Shown piece by piece: positions 1-8,732 of a stretch of 64,000 bases of DNA; the stretch's first letter is position 1; the number at the start of each line of letters is the position of its first letter. Both the position numbers and the translations under genes were made by a program. The stretch lies in assembly GCA_905188085.1 (NCBI GenBank), contig CAJJKN010000002.1, positions 124,001-188,000 on the forward strand, given 5' to 3'. The notes under the pieces were generated by a model that was given only the letters and a program-made list of their open reading frames with translations, searched no databases and was not told the origin of the DNA. This DNA is from an uncultured Bacillota bacterium (GTDB taxonomy: Bacteria; Bacillota; Clostridia; Christensenellales; QAND01).

Positions 1-534
1 GTGGAGGCAGGCAGCAGCGAAAAGATGGTGGCTGTGATGCATTGCCAGGGCGACAGATCGCAGTGCCCGCCGCGCGCGGAATACACCGGATTGCAGACCT
101 GCAAAGCGGCCAGCAGCCTTTCCAGCGGCCCTAAGGGCTGCAGATTCGGCTGTTTGGGCTTTGGGGATTGCGTGGCCGAATGTAAGTTTGGCGCGCTGTC
201 CATCAACGAATTCGGCCTTTCGCAGGTGGATCCGAATAAATGCATCGGCTGCGGGGCCTGTACAAAGGCCTGCCCGCGCAATCTGTTAGCATTGCAGCCG
301 GTTTCTCAGCACAGCGTGGCGGTTACGCTTTGCCGGAATCTGGAAAAGGGCAAAGCTGTGCGCGATGTTTGCATGAAGGGCTGTTTATCCTGCCGGCTGT
401 GTGAAAAGGTTTGCCCGGAAAAGGCGATTGATTGCAGTTCCGGCGTGGCGATTATCAACTCTCTGCTTTGCAAGGGCTGTGGCGCATGCAAGGAAAAATG
501 CCCGGCCAAAGCCATTGTGATGATGGAAAAATAA
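1..534 (+). CDS. rnfB: RnfB-like ferredoxin subunit, C-terminal part (5' truncated)
   Basis: This is the C-terminal part of a multi-cluster iron-sulfur protein of the RnfB type, the ferredoxin-handling subunit of the membrane Rnf complex that couples ferredoxin:NAD+ oxidoreduction to ion pumping. The sequence shows a cysteine-rich segment (CRFGCLGFGDC and nearby), then CIGCGACTKAC, then CMKGCLSC/CRLCEKVC, and finally CKGCGACKEKC, enough for several 4Fe-4S clusters. RnfB proteins are normally longer and carry an N-terminal membrane helix that is absent here. The gtg at position 1 is therefore most likely an internal valine codon and the gene begins upstream of the window. The next gene starts directly at its stop codon, suggesting cotranscription. 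A different polyferredoxin is possible. Confidence 0.8.
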   Translation: MEAGSSEKMVAVMHCQGDRSQCPPRAEYTGLQTCKAASSLSSGPKGCRFGCLGFGDCVAECKFGALSINEFGLSQVDPNKCIGCGACTKACPRNLLALQPVSQHSVAVTLCRNLEKGKAVRDVCMKGCLSCRLCEKVCPEKAIDCSSGVAIINSLLCKGCGACKEKCPAKAIVMMEK

Positions 535-1137
535 ATGATGGCAGAGAAAAAACAAACATTGATTTTGGCCTCGGCCTCGCCGAGAAGACAGGAATATCTG
601 GCTTTGCTGGATATTCCTTATATTTGTCAGGCGGCGGAAGTGGACGAAACGCTGGAACCCTGCCAAACGCCGGCCCGGTTTGCCATGGAATTGGCGGAAA
701 GAAAGGCAAAGGCCGTAGCGGCGCAGCATCCCGGCTGTTATGTGCTGGGCGCGGATACGATTGTTGTAAATGGCAATCGTATTTTGGGAAAGCCGAAAGA
801 CGACCGAGACGCGTTTGCCATGCTGCAAGGTTTGCAGGGCAAAAAGCACGAGGTGATCACCGGCCTTTGCGTGGTTGCGCCGGACAAAACAGTGCATCGG
901 GATTTTCGCAGCACAACGGTGCAGATGGCGCAGATGACGGAAAAAGAAATCCGGGCATATGTTGCCACCGGCGAACCGCGGGACAAAGCGGGCGCCTATG
1001 CCATACAGGGCAAAGGGGCGGCGATGATTGAGCGCATTGAAGGATGTTATTTCAATGTGGTGGGGCTGCCAATCCACGGAACAAAGCAGCTGTTGCAAAA
1101 GGCCGGGTATTTTGATGAAACCGGAAAAGACCGGTAG
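535..1137 (+). CDS. maf: Maf family nucleotide pyrophosphatase
   Basis: Maf proteins are house-cleaning nucleoside triphosphate pyrophosphatases (dTTP/UTP or modified nucleotides), also linked to septum inhibition in Bacillus. The 200-residue product has the family length, the N-terminal substrate loop SASPRR (about residues 13-18), the GADT motif with its catalytic aspartate (72-75), and the conserved lysine/aspartate segment GKPKD. Two ATG codons lie in tandem immediately after the upstream stop with no spacer, so the second one (538) is equally possible. A strong intrinsic terminator follows within 10 bases, so this is the last gene of the rnf-side transcript. In many Firmicutes maf lies directly before mreB, as here. 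Confidence 0.93.
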   Translation: MMAEKKQTLILASASPRRQEYLALLDIPYICQAAEVDETLEPCQTPARFAMELAERKAKAVAAQHPGCYVLGADTIVVNGNRILGKPKDDRDAFAMLQGLQGKKHEVITGLCVVAPDKTVHRDFRSTTVQMAQMTEKEIRAYVATGEPRDKAGAYAIQGKGAAMIERIEGCYFNVVGLPIHGTKQLLQKAGYFDETGKDR

Positions 1138-1144
1138 TTATGAG

Positions 1145-1172
1145 AAAAAGAACCTTTCGGGGTTCTTTTTTT
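1145..1172 (+). terminator. Intrinsic terminator after maf
   Basis: A 10-base arm AAAAAGAACC (1145-1154), a 6-base loop, and its exact complement GGTTCTTTTT (1161-1170) run into further T residues. It closes the rnfB-maf transcript. Confidence 0.85.
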
Positions 1173-1175
1173 GTG

Positions 1176-1570
1176 GAAGGGAAGTTTTTCGGAAAAGAGG
1201 TTGAAAGAGAAAAACTAAAAATAGGAAGGACAGAATTTTATGCGGAGATAAAAAGCATGGGATTTTATAGGCAGAGGGGGAGATTTCTCTTGTTTTTGCA
1301 AAAAGCATTTTACAGCGTGGCCGGGTGTAAAAAAACAGCTTTGCCCGAATCTATAAAACCAGTAAAGGCTTTTACAATACAAAAGTAAAATGAAACAGAG
1401 CTGATGCGGCGGGCGAATAAATGCAGAAGCAGCAAAGGAAAAACAATGGGCAAAACGTAGGTATGACGGAAAAATATTTTATAAAATGTGTGCCGTAAGG
1501 TATGAAACAAACAAAACTGGGAATGCTTGGTATAAAAAGACCTTCATTATGGGGGAAACAGGAGGAAACC
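1176..1570. other. Non-coding gap before mreB
   Basis: About 395 bases, purine-rich on the plus strand, with no convincing reading frame; the short open frames here lack ribosome sites and family features. It must contain the mreB promoter, but I see no clear -35/-10 pair; an AT-rich block around 1470-1490 is the best guess. The open frame can be extended upstream of mreB to 1502, but the extra residues are not MreB-like. Confidence 0.5.
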
Positions 1571-2611
1571 ATGGCATTTCATTTAACAGGCAGAGATTTG
1601 GGCATTGATTTGGGAACGGCCAATACCCTGGTATACATGCGCGGGAAAGGCATTGTGATTCGCGAACCGTCTGTTGTGGCGGTGAAAAACGGCTTGAGAA
1701 GAGAAGTGTTGGCCGTGGGCGCAGAGGCCAGGGAAATGATTGGGCGCACGCCGGGCAATATCGTGGCGATTCGCCCGCTGCGCGACGGCGTGATTGCGGA
1801 TTTTGACATAACGGAGATCATGCTGAAATATTTTATCCGCAAAGCGATTCCGCGCGGCCGATCGCTGTTTAACCCGCGGGTGGTGCTGTGCGTGCCGTGC
1901 GGCATAACGGAAGTGGAACGAAGGGCCGTGGAAGATGCGGCCAGAAGCGCGGGCGCCCGCGAGGCCGTATTGATGGAAGAGCCCATGGCGGCAGCCATTG
2001 GCGCGGGGCTGGATGTGTATGAACCGCACGGCTGTATGATTGTGGACATCGGCGGCGGCACGGCGGAAGTGGCTACCATTTCGCTGGGCGGCATTGTGGC
2101 GGCCAAATCCGTGCGCTGCGGCGGCAACAAGATAGACCAGGCAATTTCGGATTATGTGCGCCGGGTATACAATATGATGATCGGCGAAAGAACGGCCGAG
2201 CAGATCAAAATCAATATCGGCAACGTATATCAAGAGGAAGAGGAAAAGTATATGGAGATCCGCGGGCGGGATTTGATCAACGGCCTGCCCTGTACGGCGA
2301 CCATTGGCAGCTCCGAAATCAGAGAGGCGCTCAGAGAGCCGGCGCAGACCATTGTAACGGCGGTAAAACAGGCGCTGGAGCAAACGCCGCCCGAACTTTC
2401 CGGCGATATTATGGAAACGGGCATTGTTTTATCCGGCGGCACCTCGGCCTTAAGGGGGCTGGATCGTTTGATAAGCCTGGAAACCGGGATGCCGGTGCGG
2501 CTGGCGGAGGACCATATGGACTGCGTGGTAAGGGGCACCAGCATGGTGATAGACGGCGCTGCGGCCATCTATCCGAAGCAGACAACGATAGCGGCGGAAT
2601 CGGCCGGTTAA
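1571..2611 (+). CDS. mreB: Rod shape-determining protein MreB
   Basis: MreB is the bacterial actin homologue that polymerises under the membrane and guides the elongation machinery. The 346-residue protein has the actin phosphate-1 loop GIDLGTANT (residues 11-19), the phosphate-2 loop DIGGGTAE, and the C-terminal LSGGTSALRGL adenosine motif. I chose ATG 1571 because the perfect ribosome site ggagg lies just before it and the protein then starts in the usual way (MAFHLTGRD). The membrane-anchoring N-terminal helix is short, as is common in Gram-positives. It heads the mreBCD-PBP2-rodA cluster. A hairpin separates it from mreC, so mreB may be expressed at a different level from the rest. Confidence 0.97.
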   Translation: MAFHLTGRDLGIDLGTANTLVYMRGKGIVIREPSVVAVKNGLRREVLAVGAEAREMIGRTPGNIVAIRPLRDGVIADFDITEIMLKYFIRKAIPRGRSLFNPRVVLCVPCGITEVERRAVEDAARSAGAREAVLMEEPMAAAIGAGLDVYEPHGCMIVDIGGGTAEVATISLGGIVAAKSVRCGGNKIDQAISDYVRRVYNMMIGERTAEQIKINIGNVYQEEEEKYMEIRGRDLINGLPCTATIGSSEIREALREPAQTIVTAVKQALEQTPPELSGDIMETGIVLSGGTSALRGLDRLISLETGMPVRLAEDHMDCVVRGTSMVIDGAAAIYPKQTTIAAESAG

Positions 2612-2650
2612 ACATTGTTTTAAAATTGTAATATCTGTGGTATACTAACA

Positions 2651-2680
2651 GGGGAACTGAGGAAATACACTCGGATCCCC
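2651..2680 (+). promoter_or_regulatory. Hairpin between mreB and mreC
   Basis: GGGGA (2651-2655) pairs with TCCCC (2676-2680), and inside it CTGAG pairs with CTCGG. The run TTATTTTC follows directly, so it may act as a partial terminator or a processing site after mreB. A TATACT box lies just upstream (2641-2646 region), so a promoter for mreCD may also be present, though its -35 is poor. Confidence 0.45.
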
Positions 2681-2708
2681 TTATTTTCTGATAGCAAGAG
2701 GGACAAGT

Positions 2709-3644
2709 ATGCGTCTTTTGAATAACAAACCGCTGTTGATTACGATTGTAGTAGCGATCATTCTGGTGCTGCTTTTGTTTGTGATCCCGGGCGGCGCCAA
2801 GATTTCCGGAGTGGAAAGCGTGCCGGGCGGGGTTGCCGCGGGCGCACAAAACTTTTTCAGCAAAGTGACCGGCAGCGTAGGCTCGTTTTTTGCCAACCTG
2901 TTTGGCGGAAACAGCATTGAAAAGGAAAACGGACAGCTTAAAGAGCAGCTGATACAGGCCCAGCAAAAGATAGAGGGCATGAGCGAGCTGGAATCCGAAA
3001 ATCAGAGGCTGCAGGCGCTGCTGAATTATGTGGAGCGTTCGCCGGAATATTCCTACATTACCGCGCGCGTTACCGCCAAAGACCCGGGGTATTATTTTGA
3101 TGTATTTGTGGTCAACGCCGGGTTTAACAACGGCGTGGAAGTAAACGACGCCGTGATTACGCCGGATGGGCTGGTGGGCCGTGTGATTGAAGTGGGCGGC
3201 AGCTGGTCTAAAGTGATGGCGATCATCGATTCCAGAAGCTCTGTTTCCGCCACGGTGGAACGCACGAGAGACAACGGCATCATCAGCGGGATTGATCAAG
3301 CCAATGCCTCCTCCGGGCTGTGCGAGATGGCGTTTTTGCCGCTGGAAGCCGAATTGCTGCCGGGAGACAGCGTGATTACAAACGGGCTGGGCGGCTTGTT
3401 TCCAAAGGGCATTGTGGTAGGCCAGGTGGTAGAGGTTTCTCAGGAAGCGGGGAGCACGGGGAAAACGGTGCGCATTAAGCCTTCTGTGGATTTCCTGCAT
3501 TTGGAAGAAGTGTTGATCGTAAAGGAAAAAACGGCAGGAACGGGCGACAGCCAACCCACGGCACAGCCTTCGGCAACGCCGACGGTTACGGCGCAGCCCT
3601 CGCCCTCGGTTTCGCCTACGCAGTCTCCCCAGGGGAATGAATGA
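2709..3644 (+). CDS. mreC: Rod shape-determining protein MreC
   Basis: MreC is the extracytoplasmic scaffold that links MreB filaments to PBP2 and RodA. The 311-residue protein has a membrane helix at residues 9-28, a coiled coil at about 75-115 (heptads of Leu/Ile with many Glu, Gln and Lys), then the two beta-barrel MreC core. The end, from about residue 280, is a Pro/Thr/Ser/Gln low-complexity tail not found in the core family; it would lie outside the membrane and may reach into the wall. The ribosome site is gaggga. Its stop overlaps the mreD start by four bases (ATGA), indicating translational coupling. Confidence 0.95.
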   Translation: MRLLNNKPLLITIVVAIILVLLLFVIPGGAKISGVESVPGGVAAGAQNFFSKVTGSVGSFFANLFGGNSIEKENGQLKEQLIQAQQKIEGMSELESENQRLQALLNYVERSPEYSYITARVTAKDPGYYFDVFVVNAGFNNGVEVNDAVITPDGLVGRVIEVGGSWSKVMAIIDSRSSVSATVERTRDNGIISGIDQANASSGLCEMAFLPLEAELLPGDSVITNGLGGLFPKGIVVGQVVEVSQEAGSTGKTVRIKPSVDFLHLEEVLIVKEKTAGTGDSQPTAQPSATPTVTAQPSPSVSPTQSPQGNE

Positions 3645-4168
3645 CCATGATGAAAAAAGTAATTCTGTTTTTTCTCATCGTTTTAACCGTGGGGCTGGAC
3701 AGTACATTGCTTCCCAGCTTTGCCTTTTTTGAGATACAGATAAACCTGACGCTTTGCGTGGTGGTGGCCCTGGGCGTTTGCCTTGGCACCATGACGGGCA
3801 CGATAACGGGCCTGTTGGCCGGGTATATTATGGATTTGCTGTTTGGCCCGGCCCGCGGGTTTTATATGTTGATTTATATGCTGGTGGGCTATGGAGCATC
3901 CAGCGTATTTTCAAGAGGCATGCAGGACAGCTTTTTCTTTTACAGCCTGTTTGTGGCATGTGTATATGTGGTGAAGGAATTGATCACCATGATGCTGACG
4001 CTGCTGTTGGGCGTCAACGTGGGAAGTTTGCCAACGCTGCTGTTCCGCTATATTTTGCCGTCGGCAGTGTTGACAGGGGTTACAGGGTTTTTGGTGTATG
4101 TTTTAATCCGTGCTTTCGCGCAGACAAACGTGATGCGCAACCGCAAGAAAAAAACAGGGCTTGGTTGA
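3641..4168 (+). CDS. mreD: Rod shape-determining protein MreD
   Basis: MreD is the small polytopic membrane partner of MreC in the elongasome. The 175-residue product is almost entirely hydrophobic with about five or six predicted membrane helices and a basic tail (NRKKK). It shows the family pattern of a GTITGLLAGYIMDLL segment near residue 50. It sits between mreC and the PBP2 gene, overlapping mreC by four bases. Sequence similarity in this family is low, so position and topology carry much of the assignment. Confidence 0.9.
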   Translation: MTMMKKVILFFLIVLTVGLDSTLLPSFAFFEIQINLTLCVVVALGVCLGTMTGTITGLLAGYIMDLLFGPARGFYMLIYMLVGYGASSVFSRGMQDSFFFYSLFVACVYVVKELITMMLTLLLGVNVGSLPTLLFRYILPSAVLTGVTGFLVYVLIRAFAQTNVMRNRKKKTGLG

Positions 4169-4196
4169 CGGTTAAACACGGAAGTGGGGTCTTTTA

Positions 4197-6650
4197 GTGA
4201 AGAATAATATAAAGCAGATTTATCGGCTGGTATGGTTGATTTTGGCGGCGCTTATTTTTCTGGCCGGCAGCCAGTTTAACCTGTCTATCATTCAGGGGAA
4301 GGCGTATGCCAACCAGAGCGTGGAAAACCGAACGCGCACCATTTCGGTAATGGGCAACCGCGGGCGTATTTTGGATGCGAACGGGGTTCCTTTGGCGTAC
4401 GATAAAACAAGCTACAATATCAATTTTTATCGAGATCCCTATCAAACGGGAAGCAAATGGCGGGCCATTTATACCAACATCATTTTGGAAACGATTCAGA
4501 TTTTGGAAAAGAACGGGAACAAAGTGATCGACGATCTTTCCATCCGCAAAGATGACAATGGCCAGCTGTATTTTTATTGGGGCGATATCACAGACGAACA
4601 GGCCATAGCGCGCCGGGATAAGCTGTGGCGTTCCAATTTGTATATTTCTGCGGATGCAACGGCGGAAGAAGCGTTTAACACGCTGCGCCAACGGTATATG
4701 ATTCCGGACGATGTGGATTATGAAACGGCGCATAAGGTGCTGTCTATTTGGCAGGAAGTGCAAAACCTGGCGTTTAAATCCTATGTGCCGGTGACCATTG
4801 CGCAAAACGTGGACGCCAATACCGTGGCGGAAATTACCACGCGCAGCACGGAATTGATCGGCATGAGCGCCGAACAAAGCTATACCCGCGTATATCCGCG
4901 CAACACAACGGCGGCGCATATTGTGGGCTATATGGGGAAAGTATATTCCGAAGAGGAATTGAACAAGCTGAAAGAAAAAGGATACAGCACGGACGCAACG
5001 GTGGGCGTGTCCGGCGTGGAAGCGACGATGGAAGAGCAGTTGAGCGCCGCCATCGGCAGCCGCGTGGGCAAGCAGAAAGCGGAGGTAAACAGCCGCGGCA
5101 AGGTAACCAGAATTTTGGAAAGCACCGATCCGCAGCCGGGCAACGATGTTGTTTTGACCATCGACTACGAATTGCAGCAAAAGCTGGAAACGGCGTTGGC
5201 AAACAACATTCAGACCATCCACAACGAGCAGGAAAGAGTTTACAACGAAAACTACGCAAAATATGCGCAAAAAGAGCAGGACAGAGGCGGGAAAAAAACC
5301 AAATTTGCGCTGATGGGCGCGGCGGTTGTGATGGATGTAAATACCGGCAACGTATTGGCCATGGCCAGCTATCCTTCGTTTGACCCGAACCTGTTTACGG
5401 GCGGCATCAGCGAAGAGGACTACAAAGCGCTGTCCGATGAAAACACGGCGCCGCTGTTTAACAAGGCCATTTCCAGCGCGTCCGAACCGGGCTCTATCTT
5501 TAAACCTCTCACGGGGTATGCCGGGTTGATGGAAGGGGTTATCACGCCGCAAGAGGCCATCGACTGCCAAAACGAATATACGCCGGCCGTTCAGCAGGGC
5601 AAAGCGCCGGGCTGCTGGCAGAAAAACTCCGAAAAGCACAAACAGGAAAACATTGTAAAGGCGCTGAAAGATAGCTGTAACTATTACTTTTATACCATTT
5701 CCGACCGCATGGGCATTGATAAATTGACCAAATGGGCGGATACCTTCGGCCTTTCCTCCAAAACGGGGATAGAATTAACGGGGGAAGCGACAAGCCATGT
5801 GGCCAACCAGCAGGTGTTGTATGACAACACAAAGGATATCAACACCGGACAGCAAAACAGTAAACCGTATCTGGTAAGGCTGTTGATTGAAAAGCAGCTG
5901 AAAAAATACGGCCTGCTGCGCGGCGTTACCTATACGGATGAGCAGGTGACCCGCTGCGCGACAAAGATTGTGCAACTTGTGGGCACGACAACCAACATCG
6001 GCCCGCAGATTCGTTCCATCATGCGGGAAGAACTGGACATTCCGGAATCCACCTCCTATGCAAAGCGCTGGCATCAGGAGATCAACTCCATTTTGTATGA
6101 GATTACCTGGAACCGTATTCAGACCGTTTTGACGGGCATCGGCCAGAGCGTTACGGCCGTGACGCCGATTGCGGTGGCAAGATATATTTCCGCCATTGCC
6201 AACGGCGGCAACGTATACGAAGCCAGCATTATCAAAAAAGTGGTGGCGCCGGACGGCAGCACGGTGGAAGAAAACGATCCGAAAGTAATCAGCACGCTGG
6301 GCGATACAAAAGGGTATCTTTCCTATATCAAAGAGGGGATGCACGAAGTAGTATCCGCCGAGGACGGCGGTACGGCGGCCAAGATCTTTACCGGGTTTGA
6401 ATATACCAGCGATATTGCGGCCAAAACGGGGACGGCCCAGGTAAGTAAGATAGACTTGGAAAACTCTGCCTGGTTTGTGGCGTTTACGCCGTTTGAAAAG
6501 CCGGAAATTGCCGTGGTTGTGTTTATCCCGAACGGCTATGCAGGCGCTATGGCGGGCTATACGGCGCGCGACATCATTCAATTCTATCGCGATCGGCAAA
6601 AGCAGCAGATCACAACGACGGTGACAAAACCGGGCGGCATGGTGGAATAG
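4197..6650 (+). CDS. mrdA: Penicillin-binding protein 2 (elongation transpeptidase)
   Basis: This is the class B penicillin-binding protein of the elongasome, cross-linking new lateral-wall peptidoglycan with RodA. It has an N-terminal membrane anchor (about 9-30), the dimerisation domain, and a transpeptidase domain with SIFK (active Ser433, Lys436), SCN (493-495) and KTGTAQ (from Lys743). At 817 residues it is clearly longer than the roughly 600-700 usual for the family. About 248 residues separate SxN from KTG, against about 160 in E. coli PBP2; the extra block is helical and charged (about 540-630). It starts with GTG at 4197 after a ggggtc ribosome site. rodA follows 13 bases downstream. 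Confidence 0.95.
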   Translation: MKNNIKQIYRLVWLILAALIFLAGSQFNLSIIQGKAYANQSVENRTRTISVMGNRGRILDANGVPLAYDKTSYNINFYRDPYQTGSKWRAIYTNIILETIQILEKNGNKVIDDLSIRKDDNGQLYFYWGDITDEQAIARRDKLWRSNLYISADATAEEAFNTLRQRYMIPDDVDYETAHKVLSIWQEVQNLAFKSYVPVTIAQNVDANTVAEITTRSTELIGMSAEQSYTRVYPRNTTAAHIVGYMGKVYSEEELNKLKEKGYSTDATVGVSGVEATMEEQLSAAIGSRVGKQKAEVNSRGKVTRILESTDPQPGNDVVLTIDYELQQKLETALANNIQTIHNEQERVYNENYAKYAQKEQDRGGKKTKFALMGAAVVMDVNTGNVLAMASYPSFDPNLFTGGISEEDYKALSDENTAPLFNKAISSASEPGSIFKPLTGYAGLMEGVITPQEAIDCQNEYTPAVQQGKAPGCWQKNSEKHKQENIVKALKDSCNYYFYTISDRMGIDKLTKWADTFGLSSKTGIELTGEATSHVANQQVLYDNTKDINTGQQNSKPYLVRLLIEKQLKKYGLLRGVTYTDEQVTRCATKIVQLVGTTTNIGPQIRSIMREELDIPESTSYAKRWHQEINSILYEITWNRIQTVLTGIGQSVTAVTPIAVARYISAIANGGNVYEASIIKKVVAPDGSTVEENDPKVISTLGDTKGYLSYIKEGMHEVVSAEDGGTAAKIFTGFEYTSDIAAKTGTAQVSKIDLENSAWFVAFTPFEKPEIAVVVFIPNGYAGAMAGYTARDIIQFYRDRQKQQITTTVTKPGGMVE

Positions 6651-6663
6651 AAAAGAGGCATTC

Positions 6664-7803
6664 ATGGCAAAACTGTTAGATAAAACTGGTTGGAAAAAAA
6701 TTGATTGGCTGCTGATTGCCAACATCGTGGCGCTTGTGCTGGTGGGGCTGATCAGCATTACGGCGGCCACGGCGTCGCCGGCTACGGGGGAAGAAGCAAC
6801 CCTGGCGGAAAAGCTGGCAAACTTGAACTTTTCCACGGTGTGGCGGCAATTTGTCTGGTTTTTGGTGGGCGCTGTGGCGATGATCGGCGTGTTCGCCATA
6901 GACTATAACTATCTAAAGGACATTACGCCTGTGCTATACTGGGCCAATGTTATCATTTTGATGTTGCTGTTTGCGCTGGCCACGGTGACGAAAAACACGG
7001 TGAGCTGGTATAAATTCGGGAACATCGGTTTTCAGCCGAGCGAGCTTGCCAAAATATCCACCATCCTGATGCTGGCCCGCATGCTGGCTGCGCGCTCCGG
7101 GGAGGAAAAGATTACATCGTTTAGAGAGTTTTTTCATCTGGCCAAATATGCGCTGATTCCGTTTGTATTGATTGCCGTACAGCCGGACCTTGGCACGGCC
7201 ATGGTGGTAGCGTGTATCACGGTGGGTATGTTTTTTATCGTTCGTGTGGATAAAAAAATCATTTTAATAAGCTGCTTTGGCGCGGTGGCGGTGGTTTTGC
7301 CGGTGGCGTGGCTTGTGATGAGAGATTATCAAAAAAACCGTATTCTGGTGTTTTTCGGCCTGGCGGAGGACGCGGCCAGCCAATACAACGTAAATATGTC
7401 TAAAATGGCCATCGGCAACGGGCAGCTGACGGGCAACGGCCTGTTTGGCACCGGGGGCATGAGCCAGCTGAACTGGGTGCCGGTAAAAGAATCGGACTTT
7501 ATCTTTGCCGTAACGGGCGAAACATTCGGCTTTATCGGCGGGATGATTGTGTTGATTCTATTCGGTCTATTGCTATGGCGCACGATTTCGATTGCGCTGC
7601 GCTCGCGTGATAAATACGCGATGTATGTGTGCGTCGGCGTGGCGTGTATGATTTTTGCGCATGTGTTTGAAAACATCGGCATGTCTATGGGCGTGATGCC
7701 GGTAACGGGGATTCCGTTGCCGTTTATCAGCTACGGCGGATCCAACATGCTGACCAATATGCTAGCCTACGGAATTGTGCTGAACATAGCGACAAAATGG
7801 TAG
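6664..7803 (+). CDS. rodA: SEDS glycosyltransferase RodA
   Basis: RodA is the SEDS-family peptidoglycan polymerase that works with PBP2 during elongation. The 379-residue protein has about ten membrane helices and the family hallmarks: QPSELAKI in the middle, QPDLGTAMV, the long extracellular loop, and the C-terminal GIPLPFISYGGSNMLTN signature. FtsW belongs to the same family, but the neighbours PBP2 and mreBCD point to RodA. It is the last gene of the cluster and is followed at once by a strong terminator. Confidence 0.95.
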   Translation: MAKLLDKTGWKKIDWLLIANIVALVLVGLISITAATASPATGEEATLAEKLANLNFSTVWRQFVWFLVGAVAMIGVFAIDYNYLKDITPVLYWANVIILMLLFALATVTKNTVSWYKFGNIGFQPSELAKISTILMLARMLAARSGEEKITSFREFFHLAKYALIPFVLIAVQPDLGTAMVVACITVGMFFIVRVDKKIILISCFGAVAVVLPVAWLVMRDYQKNRILVFFGLAEDAASQYNVNMSKMAIGNGQLTGNGLFGTGGMSQLNWVPVKESDFIFAVTGETFGFIGGMIVLILFGLLLWRTISIALRSRDKYAMYVCVGVACMIFAHVFENIGMSMGVMPVTGIPLPFISYGGSNMLTNMLAYGIVLNIATKW

Positions 7804-7813
7804 CGAAGAAAAG

Positions 7814-7840
7814 AAAAAAGAGCCGAGAGGCTCTTTTTTT
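7814..7840 (+). terminator. Intrinsic terminator after rodA
   Basis: An 11-base stem AAAAAAGAGCC (7814-7824) and its complement (7829-7839) enclose a GAGA loop and run into a T tract. It ends the mre-rodA transcript. Confidence 0.9.
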
Positions 7841-7904
7841 GCTCTATTTTTTAACGGCGCTTCATATATATGCATAAAGAAATGTAAAAAAAGAGGTGCC
7901 TTGC

Positions 7905-8732
7905 ATGGATCAGCGGCCAACAAAAGCAACGTTTGTTTCCAGAGATGTGCAATCCGCGGCGCAAAGAAACCCGGAGGAGATTGAAAGAGAACTGAAGGAA
8001 ACCGCCTTTGATGATTTTTATAAGGAAACAAAACACGAGGAGCAGCCCGAAACGGAGCCGACGTTTGATTTTAGCGAAAATCGGCCGCCTGTTTTCAGGC
8101 ATACCCGGCCTTCGTATGCCTATACGGGGCGAAAGTATACCGGGAAAAAACAAAAACAGACAACCTATGGCTATTCGGGGCGCATGGCCCGCCGGGTTGT
8201 GATTTGCTGTGTGCTTGCCGCCGGCTGCTGGGGCATGAAATATATAAAACTGCCGGCGGCGCAAAAGACAACGGAGTTTTTGAAAAGCGTGTTTACCTAT
8301 GATTTGAATATAGAGGAAACCATCGGCCGGCTGCAATTTGTGCAAAAAATTTTGCCGGATGTGAAGACCGTTTTTGGCGACCAGAGGCAATTTGATTACC
8401 CGGTTTCCGGGGCGATTATACAAAAATACGGGGAGGACGGAAAAGAGTACATTCAATTTCAGGCAAAGGCCAAAGCGGAAGTGAAAGCTGCGCTGGACGG
8501 CCAGGTGGAAAAGCGGGGCATCAGCGATACGCTGGGAAAATACTTAAAAATACGCCATGCCAATCATCTAACCACGGTGTATTACGGCATGGAAGAATCT
8601 CCCTTGGCGGAAGGGGCGGATGTGAAACAGGGGCAGACGCTGGGCACATTGGGCCAGGACGGATTGCTTTGTTTTCAGGTGTTATCCGGAGAGATGACAA
8701 AGGATCCTCAAAAGTATTTGGGGGTTAAATAG
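7905..8732 (+). CDS. spoIVFA: SpoIVFA-like M23-domain membrane protein
   Basis: The product resembles SpoIVFA, the partner that holds the intramembrane protease SpoIVFB inactive in the outer forespore membrane. From ATG 7905 it has 275 residues: an acidic disordered cytoplasmic region, a single membrane helix at about 98-114, and a C-terminal LytM/M23-like beta domain (about 165-270). That domain lacks the zinc-binding histidine motifs expected of active M23 peptidases, as in SpoIVFA. I prefer ATG 7905 to GTG 7896 because the ribosome site aagaggtg would overlap the GTG. The stop is directly followed by the spoIVFB start, the same pair order as in Bacillus subtilis. Confidence 0.8.
   Translation: MDQRPTKATFVSRDVQSAAQRNPEEIERELKETAFDDFYKETKHEEQPETEPTFDFSENRPPVFRHTRPSYAYTGRKYTGKKQKQTTYGYSGRMARRVVICCVLAAGCWGMKYIKLPAAQKTTEFLKSVFTYDLNIEETIGRLQFVQKILPDVKTVFGDQRQFDYPVSGAIIQKYGEDGKEYIQFQAKAKAEVKAALDGQVEKRGISDTLGKYLKIRHANHLTTVYYGMEESPLAEGADVKQGQTLGTLGQDGLLCFQVLSGEMTKDPQKYLGVK

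Noticed and set aside
1140..1388. An 82-codon frame before mreB
   Set aside because: It begins inside the maf terminator, has no ribosome site and is low-complexity Lys/Phe/Arg.
1502..1570. Upstream start of mreB adding 23 residues
   Set aside because: The added residues are not MreB-like and a perfect ribosome site precedes ATG 1571.
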